A DNA stretch of 64,000 nucleotides from UBA1952 sp965246855 (GCA_965246855.1 CBDFFP010000002.1:62001-126000); one strand, 5' to 3'. Shown: positions 1-9,341, counted from the stretch's first letter. The notes: a model not told the origin generated them from the sequence alone. Program-made: numbers and translations.

Positions 1-573
1 GAAGGCCAGTACGACGATGATGTGGAAGTTTTCTGGGCGTCGGGCGGCTGCCTGATGGTGCGCGCCGCGCTTTATCATGACGCTGGCGGATTAGACGAAG
101 AACTCTACGCTCACATGGAGGAAGTGGATTTGTGCTGGCGTCTGAAGCGCATGGGCTACACCATTGGCGCGATTGGTGGCAGCACGGTGTTTCATGTTGG
201 CGGCTCCGTGATTTCCTATGGCTCACCGCAAAAGCTCTACTACAATTTCCGAAATAACCTTCTGCTGCTGCTCAAGAATGAGCGACGTGCGCGGCTTTTG
301 TGGCTTTTGCCCTTCCGCTTGCTACTGGATGGTGTAGCGGCAACGAAATATCTGGTTGGGGGAAATTTCCGGGAAGTAGGCGTGATTTGGCGGGCGCATA
401 TGGGCTTCTACCGCATGATGGGCTATACGTTGCGACAGCGGCGCCTTTTTGAAGAGAAACACGGAAAAGCACCGGCACACAGCGCGCGGTACAACGGCTC
501 TGTGGTGTGGCAGTATTTCGCCAAAGGCATAAAGAAATTCAGCGCACTGGACTGGCGGACGGAAAAGGTGTAG
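1..573 (+). CDS. Glycosyltransferase family 2, C-terminal part (5' end outside window)
   Basis: The reading frame is open from base 1, so the gene starts upstream and only about 190 residues are visible. The segment FWASGGCLMVRA, then GGLDE and HMEEVDLCWRLKRMGY, is the acceptor-side part of GT2 enzymes of the rhamnosyltransferase/WcaA type; the E-x-D-L-C-W-R motif is the usual catalytic ED region. The basic, hydrophobic tail (YYNFRNNLLLLLKN and following) is typical of enzymes that sit on the inner membrane and add sugars to lipid-linked glycans. The donor-binding half is missing, so the substrate cannot be named. It is followed by a composite palindromic repeat rather than a co-directional partner. 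Confidence 0.85.
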   Translation, partial: EGQYDDDVEVFWASGGCLMVRAALYHDAGGLDEELYAHMEEVDLCWRLKRMGYTIGAIGGSTVFHVGGSVISYGSPQKLYYNFRNNLLLLLKNERRARLLWLLPFRLLLDGVAATKYLVGGNFREVGVIWRAHMGFYRMMGYTLRQRRLFEEKHGKAPAHSARYNGSVVWQYFAKGIKKFSALDWRTEKV

Positions 574-584
574 GTGCTTCTTCT

Positions 585-707
585 GTCCACGAGTTTCACT
601 CGTGGCAATTACTATTGAACCCCTTCAGGGTTCCCTTCTTAATACTGTAACCCTTAACGTCCGGGAAAGGGACGAATAACAATTGCCACGACTCACAAGT
701 CGTGGAC
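585..707 (-). repeat. Composite palindromic repeat, copy 1
   Basis: Hairpins in order are CCACGAG/CTCGTGG, AACCC/GGGTT, GTCC/GGAC and CCACGACT/AGTCGTGG, joined by linkers such as CAATTACTATTGAA. Its reverse complement matches copy 3 at 55329-55446 closely over the first 50 bases. Copy 2 is at 20803-20930. Arm sequences differ between copies while pairing is kept. Confidence 0.85.
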
Positions 708-841
708 ACGAGGCGGAAATCATCCTTTAAAGGCTAGGAAGCAACATTGCAGTTTCCTTCACAAATCCGCACACGAAGACAATAGGGGTGAATTCTTTCA
801 ACCGCGTTCTAAAGCCGGTACACGACCCCAAACCTTCTCTC

Positions 842-1105
842 ATGGATTTTTTTGCTGCACAACTCATCTATCGCAACGCTACTCCAAGCAGCAAAGAACA
901 GTACTTTATTGAGCTGCGCATGATTCATGCAGGCGATGAAAGCACTGCCATCCGGGAAGCCCAGCGGATTGGTGCTTTACCGGGCGCGAATGCTTCTGCT
1001 TCCCGCTCCTTTGTGGGCGTCAAATCCATTGAGAAAATTGCACTTGACAACGGTACGGTGCTCTTCCGCGAAATGCGCGAATATCAGTTTGTGCCAGTGC
1101 GCTAA
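842..1105 (+). CDS. DUF4288-like small protein
   Basis: The product has about 87 residues from the ATG at 842; an in-frame GTG at 788 would add 18 residues. The pattern is an opening strand FFAAQLIYRN, a central block IHAGDESTAIREAQRIG, then SFVGVKSIEKI and a strand ending in EMREYQFVPV. This resembles DUF4288 proteins: short soluble proteins with an alpha/beta pattern, an [ED]A..A...G helix and a GV..I/L..I strand. Function is unknown in that family. The gene stands alone and ends at a strong bidirectional terminator. Confidence 0.55.
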   Translation: MDFFAAQLIYRNATPSSKEQYFIELRMIHAGDESTAIREAQRIGALPGANASASRSFVGVKSIEKIALDNGTVLFREMREYQFVPVR

Positions 1106-1194
1106 GAGGAGAAATCCACCCCAAATAAATCCGCCTGCGGGCTTGCATACTTTCTGCGGAAGAAAGCAGCAGAAACCCCGCAGACATTTTTTTC

Positions 1195-1230
1195 AAAAAA
1201 GCCCCGACAAAAAATGTCGGGGCTTTTTTC
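1195..1230 (+). terminator. Bidirectional rho-independent terminator
   Basis: A perfect 9-bp stem GCCCCGACA/TGTCGGGGC (1201-1223) with an A5 loop is flanked by A6 on the left and T6 on the right. It sits between the convergent DUF4288 gene and the small membrane protein gene, so it can serve both. Confidence 0.9.
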
Positions 1231-1232
1231 AT

Positions 1233-1562
1233 TCACATTGGGTCTTCTTTTTTCCCCGGCTTGTCGGGATAGCGGGAGAGCCGGTAGCGCACCAGCAGTC
1301 CACCGCCCACACCAAACATGGCCAGCAAAAGTCCTTTTGCAGTATCCTTTTGAAAAGTCTGCATATACTGCTTCAGCGGCTCTATATTCTCTGGTGTAAA
1401 TACCCCTTTGAAAGTCATCAGCACATACACCGTTCCCAGCAAAACATACATCGCCATAAACGCCAGCAGCGTAATAAAACCCCACGCCAACGGACGTCGC
1501 CCTTTCCGAACCGCGAGGCCGGAATTGGTCATAATCAATACGAACAGCAGCAACAAATCCAA
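1233..1562 (-). CDS. Small membrane protein of unknown function
   Basis: The product has 109 residues with three hydrophobic stretches: the N-terminus (LLLLFVLIM), residues about 29-50 (FITLLAFMAMYVLLGTVYVL) and about 78-91 (GLLLAMFGVGGGLLV). The C-terminus is basic and hydrophilic. The start is TTG at 1562; a first ATG at 1532 would remove part of the first hydrophobic segment. It begins 15 bases after the aminotransferase stop codon and in the same frame, so the two genes are probably cotranscribed. No family is recognised. Confidence 0.6.
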   Translation of the reverse strand: MDLLLLFVLIMTNSGLAVRKGRRPLAWGFITLLAFMAMYVLLGTVYVLMTFKGVFTPENIEPLKQYMQTFQKDTAKGLLLAMFGVGGGLLVRYRLSRYPDKPGKKEDPM

Positions 1563-1577
1563 GACAGAAAGGCGGGC

Positions 1578-2789
1578 TTAGCGGGTTTTCATAAATTCCG
1601 TCACACTCTCCATCACATGCGCCAACTGCTCCGCGCTGAGGCCGTGGTGACAAGCCAAAAGCATTCCGCCACGCATCACCTTGTCGGATTCCGGATAGCC
1701 GCCACCTGATTTTCTGCTCGGCAGGTTTTTAAAGCCCGGTTGGCGCAGGATATTTCCGGTGAAAACGGTGCGCGTCTGGATATTTCTTTTCTCGAGGAAA
1801 ATCTGCAAATCACGGCGGATGAACGGCGCGGTGTCGCGGATGGTAACGGCGAAGGCGAGCCAGCCCGTGCGGCTGTCGGGCAGTTGCCTAGGCAGGATGA
1901 AATGCTCCTCGTAACCCGCAAAGAACTCCCGCATCTGCCAGAAGTTCTCGGTGCGCGTGTCAATGTTGTGCGCTAAATCATCCAACTGCACCAGCCCGAA
2001 AGCGGCGCCCATTTCCGACGGCTCAATATTGAAACCCGGCTCCTCAAACACAAACTTCGCGTCGTAGGGAATGCCGTCCACTTCTACGTTGAAGCGGTTT
2101 TCAATCGCCTCGCTTTCCACAAACAGCGACGACGAGCGCCCCCAAGAGCGCAAGAGCCGCGCGCGGTCGTAATCGGCTTCTTTGTTCACGCACAGCATCC
2201 CGCCGTTGCCCGCGCAGTTGATGATGTGGGAACCGTAGAAGCTCGTGGTGCTCATATCGGTATAGCGTCCCGAAGAGGCGCCGCCGATTTCTGCGCCCAG
2301 CGTATCGGCGGAGTCTTCCAGCACAAACAGGCCGTGCTTGTCGGCAATTTCGCGCAGCGTTTTCCAGTCGGGCAGGTTACCCATCAGGTTGGGGATAATC
2401 ATCGCCTTCGTCTTTGGCGTAATCATCTCTTCCACCTTGTTCACGTCCATATTGTACGTCCCTTCTTCGGCGTCCACAAAAGCCGGAATCCAACCTTTAC
2501 GCACCTGCGGGGCTACGGTAGTAGAGAAGGTGAGGGCGGGCGTAATGATTTCCGCGCCGGCCTCATAATTCATTAGCTCGGCGGCCAGATACAGCGCGCT
2601 GGAGCCGGAGTTCACCATGATGCCGTATTGCTTGGCATAAAGCGCGGCCACGCGGGCTTCCATCTCGCGGGTGTGCTTGCCCATCTGCGTGGTGGTGCGC
2701 AGGACGCGGTTCACGGCCTCTATTTCTTTTTCGCCGTAAACGGCTTTGCCATACGGAACGTGCGGGTAGTTGGTGGTTGTTTCAGCCAT
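1578..2789 (-). CDS. DegT/DnrJ/EryC1-fold sugar enzyme, RfbH/ColD-like
   Basis: The product has 403 residues with the fold type I layout of nucleotide-sugar aminotransferases: VNSGSSALYLA (phosphate-binding turn, about 59-69), FVDAEEGTYNMD (about 104-115), and VLEDSADTLGA with Asp159 as the ligand of the cofactor ring nitrogen. At the usual Schiff-base lysine position the sequence is SFYGSHIINCAGNGG, with His188 where aminotransferases have Lys. Lys-to-His at this position marks the PMP-dependent deoxysugar enzymes ColD and E1/RfbH (3-dehydration or 3-deoxygenation), so a dehydratase-type reaction is more likely than amino transfer. Context (glycosyltransferase nearby, small membrane gene downstream) fits LPS or capsule sugar synthesis. 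A TACTTTCG promoter lies upstream at 2822-2829. Confidence 0.85.
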   Translation of the reverse strand: MAETTTNYPHVPYGKAVYGEKEIEAVNRVLRTTTQMGKHTREMEARVAALYAKQYGIMVNSGSSALYLAAELMNYEAGAEIITPALTFSTTVAPQVRKGWIPAFVDAEEGTYNMDVNKVEEMITPKTKAMIIPNLMGNLPDWKTLREIADKHGLFVLEDSADTLGAEIGGASSGRYTDMSTTSFYGSHIINCAGNGGMLCVNKEADYDRARLLRSWGRSSSLFVESEAIENRFNVEVDGIPYDAKFVFEEPGFNIEPSEMGAAFGLVQLDDLAHNIDTRTENFWQMREFFAGYEEHFILPRQLPDSRTGWLAFAVTIRDTAPFIRRDLQIFLEKRNIQTRTVFTGNILRQPGFKNLPSRKSGGGYPESDKVMRGGMLLACHHGLSAEQLAHVMESVTEFMKTR

Positions 2790-2821
2790 CGGTGTTGAGG
2801 GGAGATTTCCGGGAAAGTTTG

Positions 2822-2829
2822 CGAAAGTA
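2822..2829 (-). promoter_or_regulatory. Putative -7 element of the RfbH-like gene
   Basis: TACTTTCG on the minus strand matches TAnnTTTG with one change and lies 33-40 bases upstream of the start codon. No clear TTTG element is seen at the expected distance. Confidence 0.45.
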
Positions 2830-2883
2830 AGATGAATCTAACGGGCGGGGCAGGTGCTTTGTTGTGTCCTGGTCCACCGTAGG

Positions 2884-2900
2884 GACACGCCGCACGTGTC
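2884..2900. repeat. Small dispersed hairpin (GACACG/CGTGTC)
   Basis: The sequence AGGGACACGCCGCACGTGTC forms a 6-bp stem with a 5-base loop. A related hairpin, GGACACG/CGTGTCC, lies at 9342-9360 between the rpoBC genes. It belongs to the hairpin families scattered through this window. Confidence 0.5.
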
Positions 2901-2966
2901 AGCAGAAAATGCAGGCGGGCGGACACGTGCTTCTCCATCCCCTTTGGGGAGGGCCGGGGAGGGGCT

Positions 2967-4826
2967 TTACAGAATCTCCTCGTTCCACTGAAACACCTGC
3001 GGCGCGCGCACAAAGGCCGACTGGTAGCGGAAGCGCAGATTGGTGGCCAGATTGAGGTAAAAAGGCGGGATGCCGTAGGCCGTTTTCGGGAACCAGGTGA
3101 AGCGCGCTTCTATCGTTCCGAAAATAAGGTTTTCATTCCGCGCCCGCAGCCCTGCGCCGATGCCGGTAAACACGTTGGACTTATACCAAAGCCGGTCACC
3201 CGGCGAGATGATAACCGCGCCCGCCGACACAAAAGGTGCCAGCCGGAAGCCCGCTATTTTGCGGTGAAGAAACACAATGCTCTCCGACCACAGATTGACG
3301 CGCGCGTTTCCGCCCACGCTGTCAGTGCCATAGCCCGGCAGGCCGAAGGTGTTGTCGATGCGCAGCGGCAGGCTGAGCGTTGGGTTATACAGCAGCGTAA
3401 ACGAGCCGGAAAGCTTCTCCCGGAATTTGTTCAGTCCCGCTTCATAAACACGCGAATAGGCGGTTGCGCCCAGCAGAACGCCTGCGTCCCGCACAAGGCC
3501 ATCATGCGTCAGGAAAGCGCCGGTCCGGGCATAAGTCAAGAGGTATTTCCCGGTAGCCGTGGCGCCATAGCGTAAGAAATCAAAGCCCAGATACGGGCGG
3601 CTTTCGCTATTCCAGCGATACCAGCCCGCCGTGGCCGTCAGTTTGTGGCCCTTCGGCAAATCTTCCGTCAGGCCAAAACCATAGAGATAGCTTGTGCGGT
3701 AGAAGTTGAGGCGGAACAAAGTAATGGAAGCCAGCACGGCCTGCTGATTGCTGTAAACCGGGTCGGCTTCTTTGGCCGAAACCTGCGTGGGCAATTGCGT
3801 AAAAGCGTATTGCAGATAGCGCAGGGCTAGAAAGGCTCGTTGCCGCCGCTCTTTGTTGGCCCGGTAGGCTTCCCTGCCCGGCTCAAAGTTGATGCCGCCC
3901 CACACGTCGGCGATGCCGTAGCGGTAGTTGTAGAAAAGGCTTTCCGGCTTGCGGAAATCATTCTTGCTGCCATTGATGCTCAGCTCCAGTCCGCCCGCAT
4001 AGCGCGCATCGGGCGAGATGAGCGGCAGGCTGAGGCGCAGATACCCGGCGCTCTCGTCTTCATAGCCCAGGCTTGTTCCGGTGTTGATGCTGGAAAAGCC
4101 CACCCCGCCATTAATGAAAGAGCCGCCGAGCGAGCTGCGCGAAATAGAAAGGTCGAAGCCGGTTTGCGGACTGCGGGTCTTGTCATAAACGATGGTTCCC
4201 TGAAGGCGCTGCCCCATGCCCAAAAAGTTGGCATCATACCCCCGCAGCCCGATGCCCTGAATGGAGGCAGAAGGAATATCCCCGCCGAGGCTGAAAACGT
4301 CTTTGGAAACCACCACCAAATCCACCGAATCCGACAAAGAGCTCCCCGTCCCTACCGGCGCGGGCAGGATGCGCACGTCCTGAATAAAGGAGAGCGTGCG
4401 CAGAAAACGCTCGTTATCCGCCACCTGATAGGCGCTCAAAGGCTGTCCTTCCTTCACAAAAAGATGATTACGCAAGACCCAGTCTTTGGTGGTGGCGTGG
4501 AACCGCGTGGCCGCGCGGCTTACGATGCCGCCCACGCGCGTGGCGGTGTCGAAAAGCTGATGGTCAAAGTCCAGCTTTATAAGGGTGATGTTGCGGACGA
4601 TTTTGCCTTCGTAGGGCTTGAAGGTTTCCTCGGCTATTTGCTGAACAGGATGCCAGAACTCGCCGCTGTCCACCTGCCCGCGCCGCATGCTTTGGAGCGC
4701 TTCGCGGTAAAGCCTGCCCAGCAGCGGCTTTCGCGGGCGCACAGAATCCGCCTTCTGCGCAAACGCAGGAGCGGATATGCCCAGGAGCAAAAACAAAAAG
4801 TAAAGGTTTTTCAAGATAGAAAACAA
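2967..4826 (-). CDS. BamA/TamA-like outer membrane barrel protein (surface antigen family)
   Basis: The product has 619 residues with a signal peptide ending at AFAQ (residues 1-24). Next comes one POTRA-like segment (IVRNITLIKLDF to FIQDVRILP, about 75-155). The rest is alternating, aromatic-rich beta strands with glycine turns, as in Omp85 barrels; FLGMGQRLQGTIVYD marks entry into the barrel. It is shorter than BamA (only one clear POTRA), so it is more likely a lineage-specific Omp85 protein than the essential BamA. The C-terminal residue is not the usual aromatic. It is alone on its strand between the rpoC terminator and the RfbH-like gene. Confidence 0.8.
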   Translation of the reverse strand: MFSILKNLYFLFLLLGISAPAFAQKADSVRPRKPLLGRLYREALQSMRRGQVDSGEFWHPVQQIAEETFKPYEGKIVRNITLIKLDFDHQLFDTATRVGGIVSRAATRFHATTKDWVLRNHLFVKEGQPLSAYQVADNERFLRTLSFIQDVRILPAPVGTGSSLSDSVDLVVVSKDVFSLGGDIPSASIQGIGLRGYDANFLGMGQRLQGTIVYDKTRSPQTGFDLSISRSSLGGSFINGGVGFSSINTGTSLGYEDESAGYLRLSLPLISPDARYAGGLELSINGSKNDFRKPESLFYNYRYGIADVWGGINFEPGREAYRANKERRQRAFLALRYLQYAFTQLPTQVSAKEADPVYSNQQAVLASITLFRLNFYRTSYLYGFGLTEDLPKGHKLTATAGWYRWNSESRPYLGFDFLRYGATATGKYLLTYARTGAFLTHDGLVRDAGVLLGATAYSRVYEAGLNKFREKLSGSFTLLYNPTLSLPLRIDNTFGLPGYGTDSVGGNARVNLWSESIVFLHRKIAGFRLAPFVSAGAVIISPGDRLWYKSNVFTGIGAGLRARNENLIFGTIEARFTWFPKTAYGIPPFYLNLATNLRFRYQSAFVRAPQVFQWNEEIL

Positions 4827-4898
4827 CGTAACCGGGTAGCCTTCAAAAGTATTGCCAGCTTCCGTAAACAGAACACCCGGAAAAGCGACGCTTCCACG

Positions 4899-4921
4899 GA
4901 GACGCCCAAATTAGGCGTCTC
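4899..4921. repeat. GAGACGCC hairpin repeat
   Basis: Perfect inverted repeat GAGACGCC/GGCGTCTC with a 7-base loop. It lies between the barrel gene and the rpoC terminator. Confidence 0.55.
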
Positions 4922-4930
4922 TACCACACA

Positions 4931-4968
4931 CAAAAAAGCCTCGACATTGCTGCCGGGGCTTTTTCGTT
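4931..4968 (-). terminator. Terminator after rpoC
   Basis: Stem AGCCTCG/CGGGGCT (4937-4960) with one G-T pair is flanked by A6 and T5 tracts. It lies 17 bases past the rpoC stop codon. Confidence 0.75.
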
Positions 4969-4984
4969 TTGGAAAAGGAAATTT

Positions 4985-7900
4985 TTATTCCTCCTCGTCA
5001 AACGTCAGCACTTCGCGGTTGCTCAACAAGAGGTCGAAGTCTTCTTTGGAGCCAACGATAAGGTCTTCATACTCGCGCGAGCCGGTTCCTGCCGGGATAA
5101 GGTTGCCGGTGATAACGTTCTCCTTCAAGCCTTTCAGGTAATCCGCCTTGCCGTTGATGGCGGCTTGCGAAAGCACCTTTGTGGTTTCCTGGAACGAGGC
5201 GGCAGATACCCACGAGCGGGTAGAAAGCGAGGCTTTGGTGATGCCCAAAAGGAGCGGGTGAGACGTCGCGGCGCGGGCGTCGCGGTATTCCACCGTCTTT
5301 TTGTCGGCGCGTTTCAGGAGGGAGTTTTCCTCGCGGATTTCGCGCAGCGTCACAATCATGCCGGGCTTGAACTTCTCCGAGTCGCCGCCTTCTTCCACGA
5401 ACTTCTTGTCGTAGATAAAGTCGTTCTCCTCGGCAAAGTCGATTTTCTCTTCGGTGTCGTCTTCGAGGAACTTGGTATCGCCCGGATCAATGATGGTTAC
5501 TTTCCGCATCATCTGGCGCACAATCACTTCAATGTGCTTGTCATTGATTTTCACGCCCTGCAAGCGATACACTTCCTGAATCTCGTTCACGAGGTATTCC
5601 TGCACCGCAAACGGCCCTTTGATGGCAAGAATGTCGGAAGGCGTAGTAGCTCCTTCAGAGAGCGGGTTTCCGGCCTTCACAAAGTCGCCGTCCTGCACCA
5701 TGATGTGGCGCGTGAGGGGCACGAGGTATTTCTTCACCAGCCCGTCGCGGCTTTCGATGGTGATTTCGCGGTTGCCACGCTTCACGCCGCCAAAGGAAGT
5801 AACGCCATCAATCTCCGCCACAACAGCGGGATTGCTTGGATTCCGGGCTTCAAAAAGCTCCGTTACGCGCGGCAGACCACCCGTAATGTCGCGGCTCCGG
5901 CCCAGTACGCGCGGGATTTTCACCAGCACCTGACCGTTGTGTACTTCCTCGCCGTCTTCAATCACGATGTGAGAGCCAACGGGCAGGTTATAGGCTTTGT
6001 TTTCCTTGCCGTGAATGGCGATGGAAGGAATCTTGGTTTTGTCTTTGGTTTCGATAACCACTTTTTCGCGGTGACCAGTTTGCTCGTCGGCTTCTTCGCG
6101 GAACGTCACGCCTTCAATCACGCTTTCAAAAGACACCACGCCGTTCACTTCCGACAGGATAACCGCGTTGAACGGATCCCACGTACAGATAACGTCGCCT
6201 TTTGTCACCTTCATTCCGTCGGCCACTTTCAGGAGAGAGCCGTAAGGAATGTTGTTGGTGATGAGCAGGCGGTCAGCCGTTTCGTCCACAATCCGCACCT
6301 CGCCCGTCCGGCCAATAACTGCTTCCATTTGCTCGCCTTCGTTGTCGGCATAGGTTGTTGTCCGCAGGCCGTCAAACTGAATCGTTCCGTCAAAGCGGGC
6401 TACCAACTGGCTTTCCGTTGCCGAAGAGCCAACCGCACCACCCACGTGGAAAGTACGGAGTGTAAGCTGCGTTCCCGGCTCGCCGATAGACTGGGCGGCA
6501 ATGATGCCTACTGCGTCGCCGCGTTGCGCCATATAGCCTGTTGCAAGGTTTTTACCGTAGCATTTCGCACACACACCGCGCTTGCTTTCGCAGGTCAGCA
6601 CCGAGCGGATTTCCACCGATTCCACCGCGCTGTCTTCAATGCGGCGGGCAACGTCTTCGGTAATCTCTTCACCCGCAAAAGCCAGTTGTACGTCGCTGAT
6701 CGGGTCAAATACGTCGTGCAGGCTCGTGCGACCCAGGATGCGGTCATACAGCGGCTCCACGATTTCTTCGTTGTCTTTCAGCGCGCTGGTGGCAATGCCG
6801 CGCAGCGTGCCGCAGTCTTCTTCGTTAATCACCACGTCCTGCGCCACGTCCACCAGACGGCGGGTGAGGTAGCCCGCATCGGCGGTCTTGAGGGCGGTAT
6901 CCGCCAGACCTTTCCGCGCACCGTGGGTAGAGATAAAGTAATCCAGTACCGACAATCCGGTTTTGAAGTTGGAGAGAATCGGGTTCTCAATGATTTCAGA
7001 GCCGGAAGAGCCGGAGCGGCGCGGCTTGGCCATCAGTCCGCGAATACCGGCAAGCTGTTTTACCTGCTGCTTGGAACCCCGCGCGCCGGAGTCCAGCATC
7101 ATATACACCGAGTTGAAGCCTTGCTTGTCTGCCGCCATCTCGCGCATCAACGTCTCTGTTACGCGCGTATCCACGCGGCTCCAGATGTCGATGATTTGGT
7201 TGTAACGCTCGTTGTTGGTAATCAGGCCGTTGTTGTAGTTCTCCATCACCTCGCCTACTTCGCCCTGCGCCGATTCAATCAACTGGGCTTTCACCGCCGG
7301 AATGGTAAGGTCGGAAATATTAAACGACAATCCGCCGCGGAAGGCCGTGCGGAATCCGAGGGTTTTGATGTTGTCGAGGAACTCCACCGTCGTCGGGATG
7401 TTGGTGTTCTTCAGGATTTCCCCGATGATTTCCCGAAGGGATTTTTTGGTCAGCAGCGCGTTTACGTAGCCGTTTTCCTTCGGAACGAACTGGTTGAAGA
7501 GAACGCGGCCCACGGTGGTTTCCGTCAACTTGGTTTCCACCTTGGCTTCGGCATTGCGAACGCCTACGCGCACCCTAATCCACGCGTGTAAATCCACGCG
7601 CTTTTCGTTGTGCGCGATAATCACTTCTTCGGGCGAGTAGAAGGTCATGCCTTCTCCCTTTACCACTTCTTCGCCAATGGTTTTCTTGCCTTTGGAGAGG
7701 TAGTAGAGACCCAACACCATGTCCTGCGAAGGCAGCGTAATCGGCGTGCCGTTCTGCGGGTTCAGGATGTTGTGAGAGGCCAGCATCAAGAGTTGCGCTT
7801 CCAGCACCGCAGCGTTGGAAAGCGGCACGTGAACGGCCATTTGGTCGCCGTCAAAGTCGGCGTTGAAGGCCGAACACACGAGCGGGTGAAGCTGAATGGC

Positions 7901-9310
7901 TTTGCCTTCAATCAGTTTTGGTTGGAACGCCTGAATGGAAAGGCGGTGAAGCGTTGGGGCACGGTTGAGGAGAATGGGATGGCCTTTCAGCACGTTCTCC
8001 AGAATGTCATAAACAACAGACTCTTTCTTCTCCACCAATTTCTTGGCGCTCTTCACGGTCTTGGAAATACCGCGCTCCATCAGCTTGCGAATAATGAACG
8101 GCTTGAAAAGCTCGGCAGCCATGTCTTTCGGCAGGCCGCACTCATGCAGCTTCATTTCCGGGCCGACCACAATAACGGAACGACCAGAGTAGTCCACACG
8201 CTTACCCAAAAGGTTTTGCCGGAAGCGACCTTGCTTGCCTTTCAGCACATCGGAAAGGGATTTCAGCGCGCGGCCACCTTCGGCCTTTACGGCGTTGGAT
8301 TTCCGGGAGTTGTCAAAGAGGCTGTCCACTGCTTCCTGCAACATCCGCTTTTCGTTCCGCAAAATCACTTCCGGCGCTTTGATTTCAATCAGGCGCTTGA
8401 GGCGGTTGTTGCGGATAATCACGCGGCGATACAAGTCGTTCAAATCCGAAGACGCGAATCGGCCACCATCTAGCGGCACGAGCGGACGCAGTTCGGGTGG
8501 AATAACCGGGATGTACTGCATTACCGTCCACTCCATCTTGTTCTCTACGCGGGTGTTGGCATCTTTAAATGCTTCCACCACGCTCAGACGCTTCAAAGCT
8601 TCCTGCTTGCGCTGTTGAGAAGTCTCATTGGCAGCGGCATAGCGCAGTTCATGGGAAAGGCTTTCCAAATCCAGACGGCTAAGCAACGTATGCACCGCAT
8701 CCGCGCCCATTTTGGCTACGAATTTGTTCGGGTCTTCGTCGGTCAGGTACGCATTTTCCTTTGGCAGCGCATCCAGAATATCCAGATACTCGTCTTCGGA
8801 AACGAGCTGCATGTACGTCTTCTCGCTGTCTTTCAAGTTCAGCTTCTGACGAATCATGTCGTCTGCCGCGCCGCCGTTAATCACCACGTACTTCTCGTAG
8901 TACACAATGCTTTCCAGCTTCTTAGAAGAAGAGCCGAGCAGGTAACCAATCTTGTTGGGCAGAGATTTGAAGTACCAGATGTGCACCACCGGAACCACGA
9001 GCTTGATGTGGCCCATGCGTTCGCGGCGCACTTTCTTTTCGGTTACTTCCACCCCGCAGCGGTCGCACACGATATTTTTGTAGCGGATGCGCTTGTACTT
9101 TCCGCAGTAGCATTCGTAGTCCTTTACAGGACCAAAAATCTTCTCGCAGAAAAGCCCGTCGCGCTCTGGCTTGTAGGTACGGTAGTTAATCGTTTCCGGC
9201 TTCAACACCTCGCCGTAGGAACGTTCGAGGATAGAATCCGGCGAGGCGAGCGAGATGGTAATCCTGCTGAAACCTTGTTTTGGTTTGAGGTCTTTTTTAT
9301 GGAGGGCCAT
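4985..9310 (-). CDS. rpoC: DNA-directed RNA polymerase subunit beta'
   Basis: The product has 1441 residues, normal for Bacteroidetes. The N-terminal zinc ribbon (CYCGKY...CDRCG, about 67-88) opens the protein. NADFDGDQMAVH at 483-494 holds the three catalytic Mg2+-binding aspartates (485, 487, 489). The second zinc site is built from Cys near 832 and the cluster CESKRGVCAKC near 905-916. The C-terminus ends in the acidic LTFDEEE. The gene is complete and ends at a terminator. Unusually, a 153-residue gene and a small hairpin lie between it and rpoB. Confidence 0.99.
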   Translation of the reverse strand: MALHKKDLKPKQGFSRITISLASPDSILERSYGEVLKPETINYRTYKPERDGLFCEKIFGPVKDYECYCGKYKRIRYKNIVCDRCGVEVTEKKVRRERMGHIKLVVPVVHIWYFKSLPNKIGYLLGSSSKKLESIVYYEKYVVINGGAADDMIRQKLNLKDSEKTYMQLVSEDEYLDILDALPKENAYLTDEDPNKFVAKMGADAVHTLLSRLDLESLSHELRYAAANETSQQRKQEALKRLSVVEAFKDANTRVENKMEWTVMQYIPVIPPELRPLVPLDGGRFASSDLNDLYRRVIIRNNRLKRLIEIKAPEVILRNEKRMLQEAVDSLFDNSRKSNAVKAEGGRALKSLSDVLKGKQGRFRQNLLGKRVDYSGRSVIVVGPEMKLHECGLPKDMAAELFKPFIIRKLMERGISKTVKSAKKLVEKKESVVYDILENVLKGHPILLNRAPTLHRLSIQAFQPKLIEGKAIQLHPLVCSAFNADFDGDQMAVHVPLSNAAVLEAQLLMLASHNILNPQNGTPITLPSQDMVLGLYYLSKGKKTIGEEVVKGEGMTFYSPEEVIIAHNEKRVDLHAWIRVRVGVRNAEAKVETKLTETTVGRVLFNQFVPKENGYVNALLTKKSLREIIGEILKNTNIPTTVEFLDNIKTLGFRTAFRGGLSFNISDLTIPAVKAQLIESAQGEVGEVMENYNNGLITNNERYNQIIDIWSRVDTRVTETLMREMAADKQGFNSVYMMLDSGARGSKQQVKQLAGIRGLMAKPRRSGSSGSEIIENPILSNFKTGLSVLDYFISTHGARKGLADTALKTADAGYLTRRLVDVAQDVVINEEDCGTLRGIATSALKDNEEIVEPLYDRILGRTSLHDVFDPISDVQLAFAGEEITEDVARRIEDSAVESVEIRSVLTCESKRGVCAKCYGKNLATGYMAQRGDAVGIIAAQSIGEPGTQLTLRTFHVGGAVGSSATESQLVARFDGTIQFDGLRTTTYADNEGEQMEAVIGRTGEVRIVDETADRLLITNNIPYGSLLKVADGMKVTKGDVICTWDPFNAVILSEVNGVVSFESVIEGVTFREEADEQTGHREKVVIETKDKTKIPSIAIHGKENKAYNLPVGSHIVIEDGEEVHNGQVLVKIPRVLGRSRDITGGLPRVTELFEARNPSNPAVVAEIDGVTSFGGVKRGNREITIESRDGLVKKYLVPLTRHIMVQDGDFVKAGNPLSEGATTPSDILAIKGPFAVQEYLVNEIQEVYRLQGVKINDKHIEVIVRQMMRKVTIIDPGDTKFLEDDTEEKIDFAEENDFIYDKKFVEEGGDSEKFKPGMIVTLREIREENSLLKRADKKTVEYRDARAATSHPLLLGITKASLSTRSWVSAASFQETTKVLSQAAINGKADYLKGLKENVITGNLIPAGTGSREYEDLIVGSKEDFDLLLSNREVLTFDEEE

Positions 9311-9341
9311 GTGTGTTTTAGTAGAAAGTCGTTAGTGTTAG

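Noticed and set aside
3840..5141. 433-codon frame on the plus strand
   Set aside because: Antisense to the barrel gene and running across the rpoC terminator; no recognisable domain.
5165..7591. 808-codon open frame on the plus strand
   Set aside because: Antisense to rpoC. It has the Val/Phe/His-rich composition of a codon-bias shadow and no domain.
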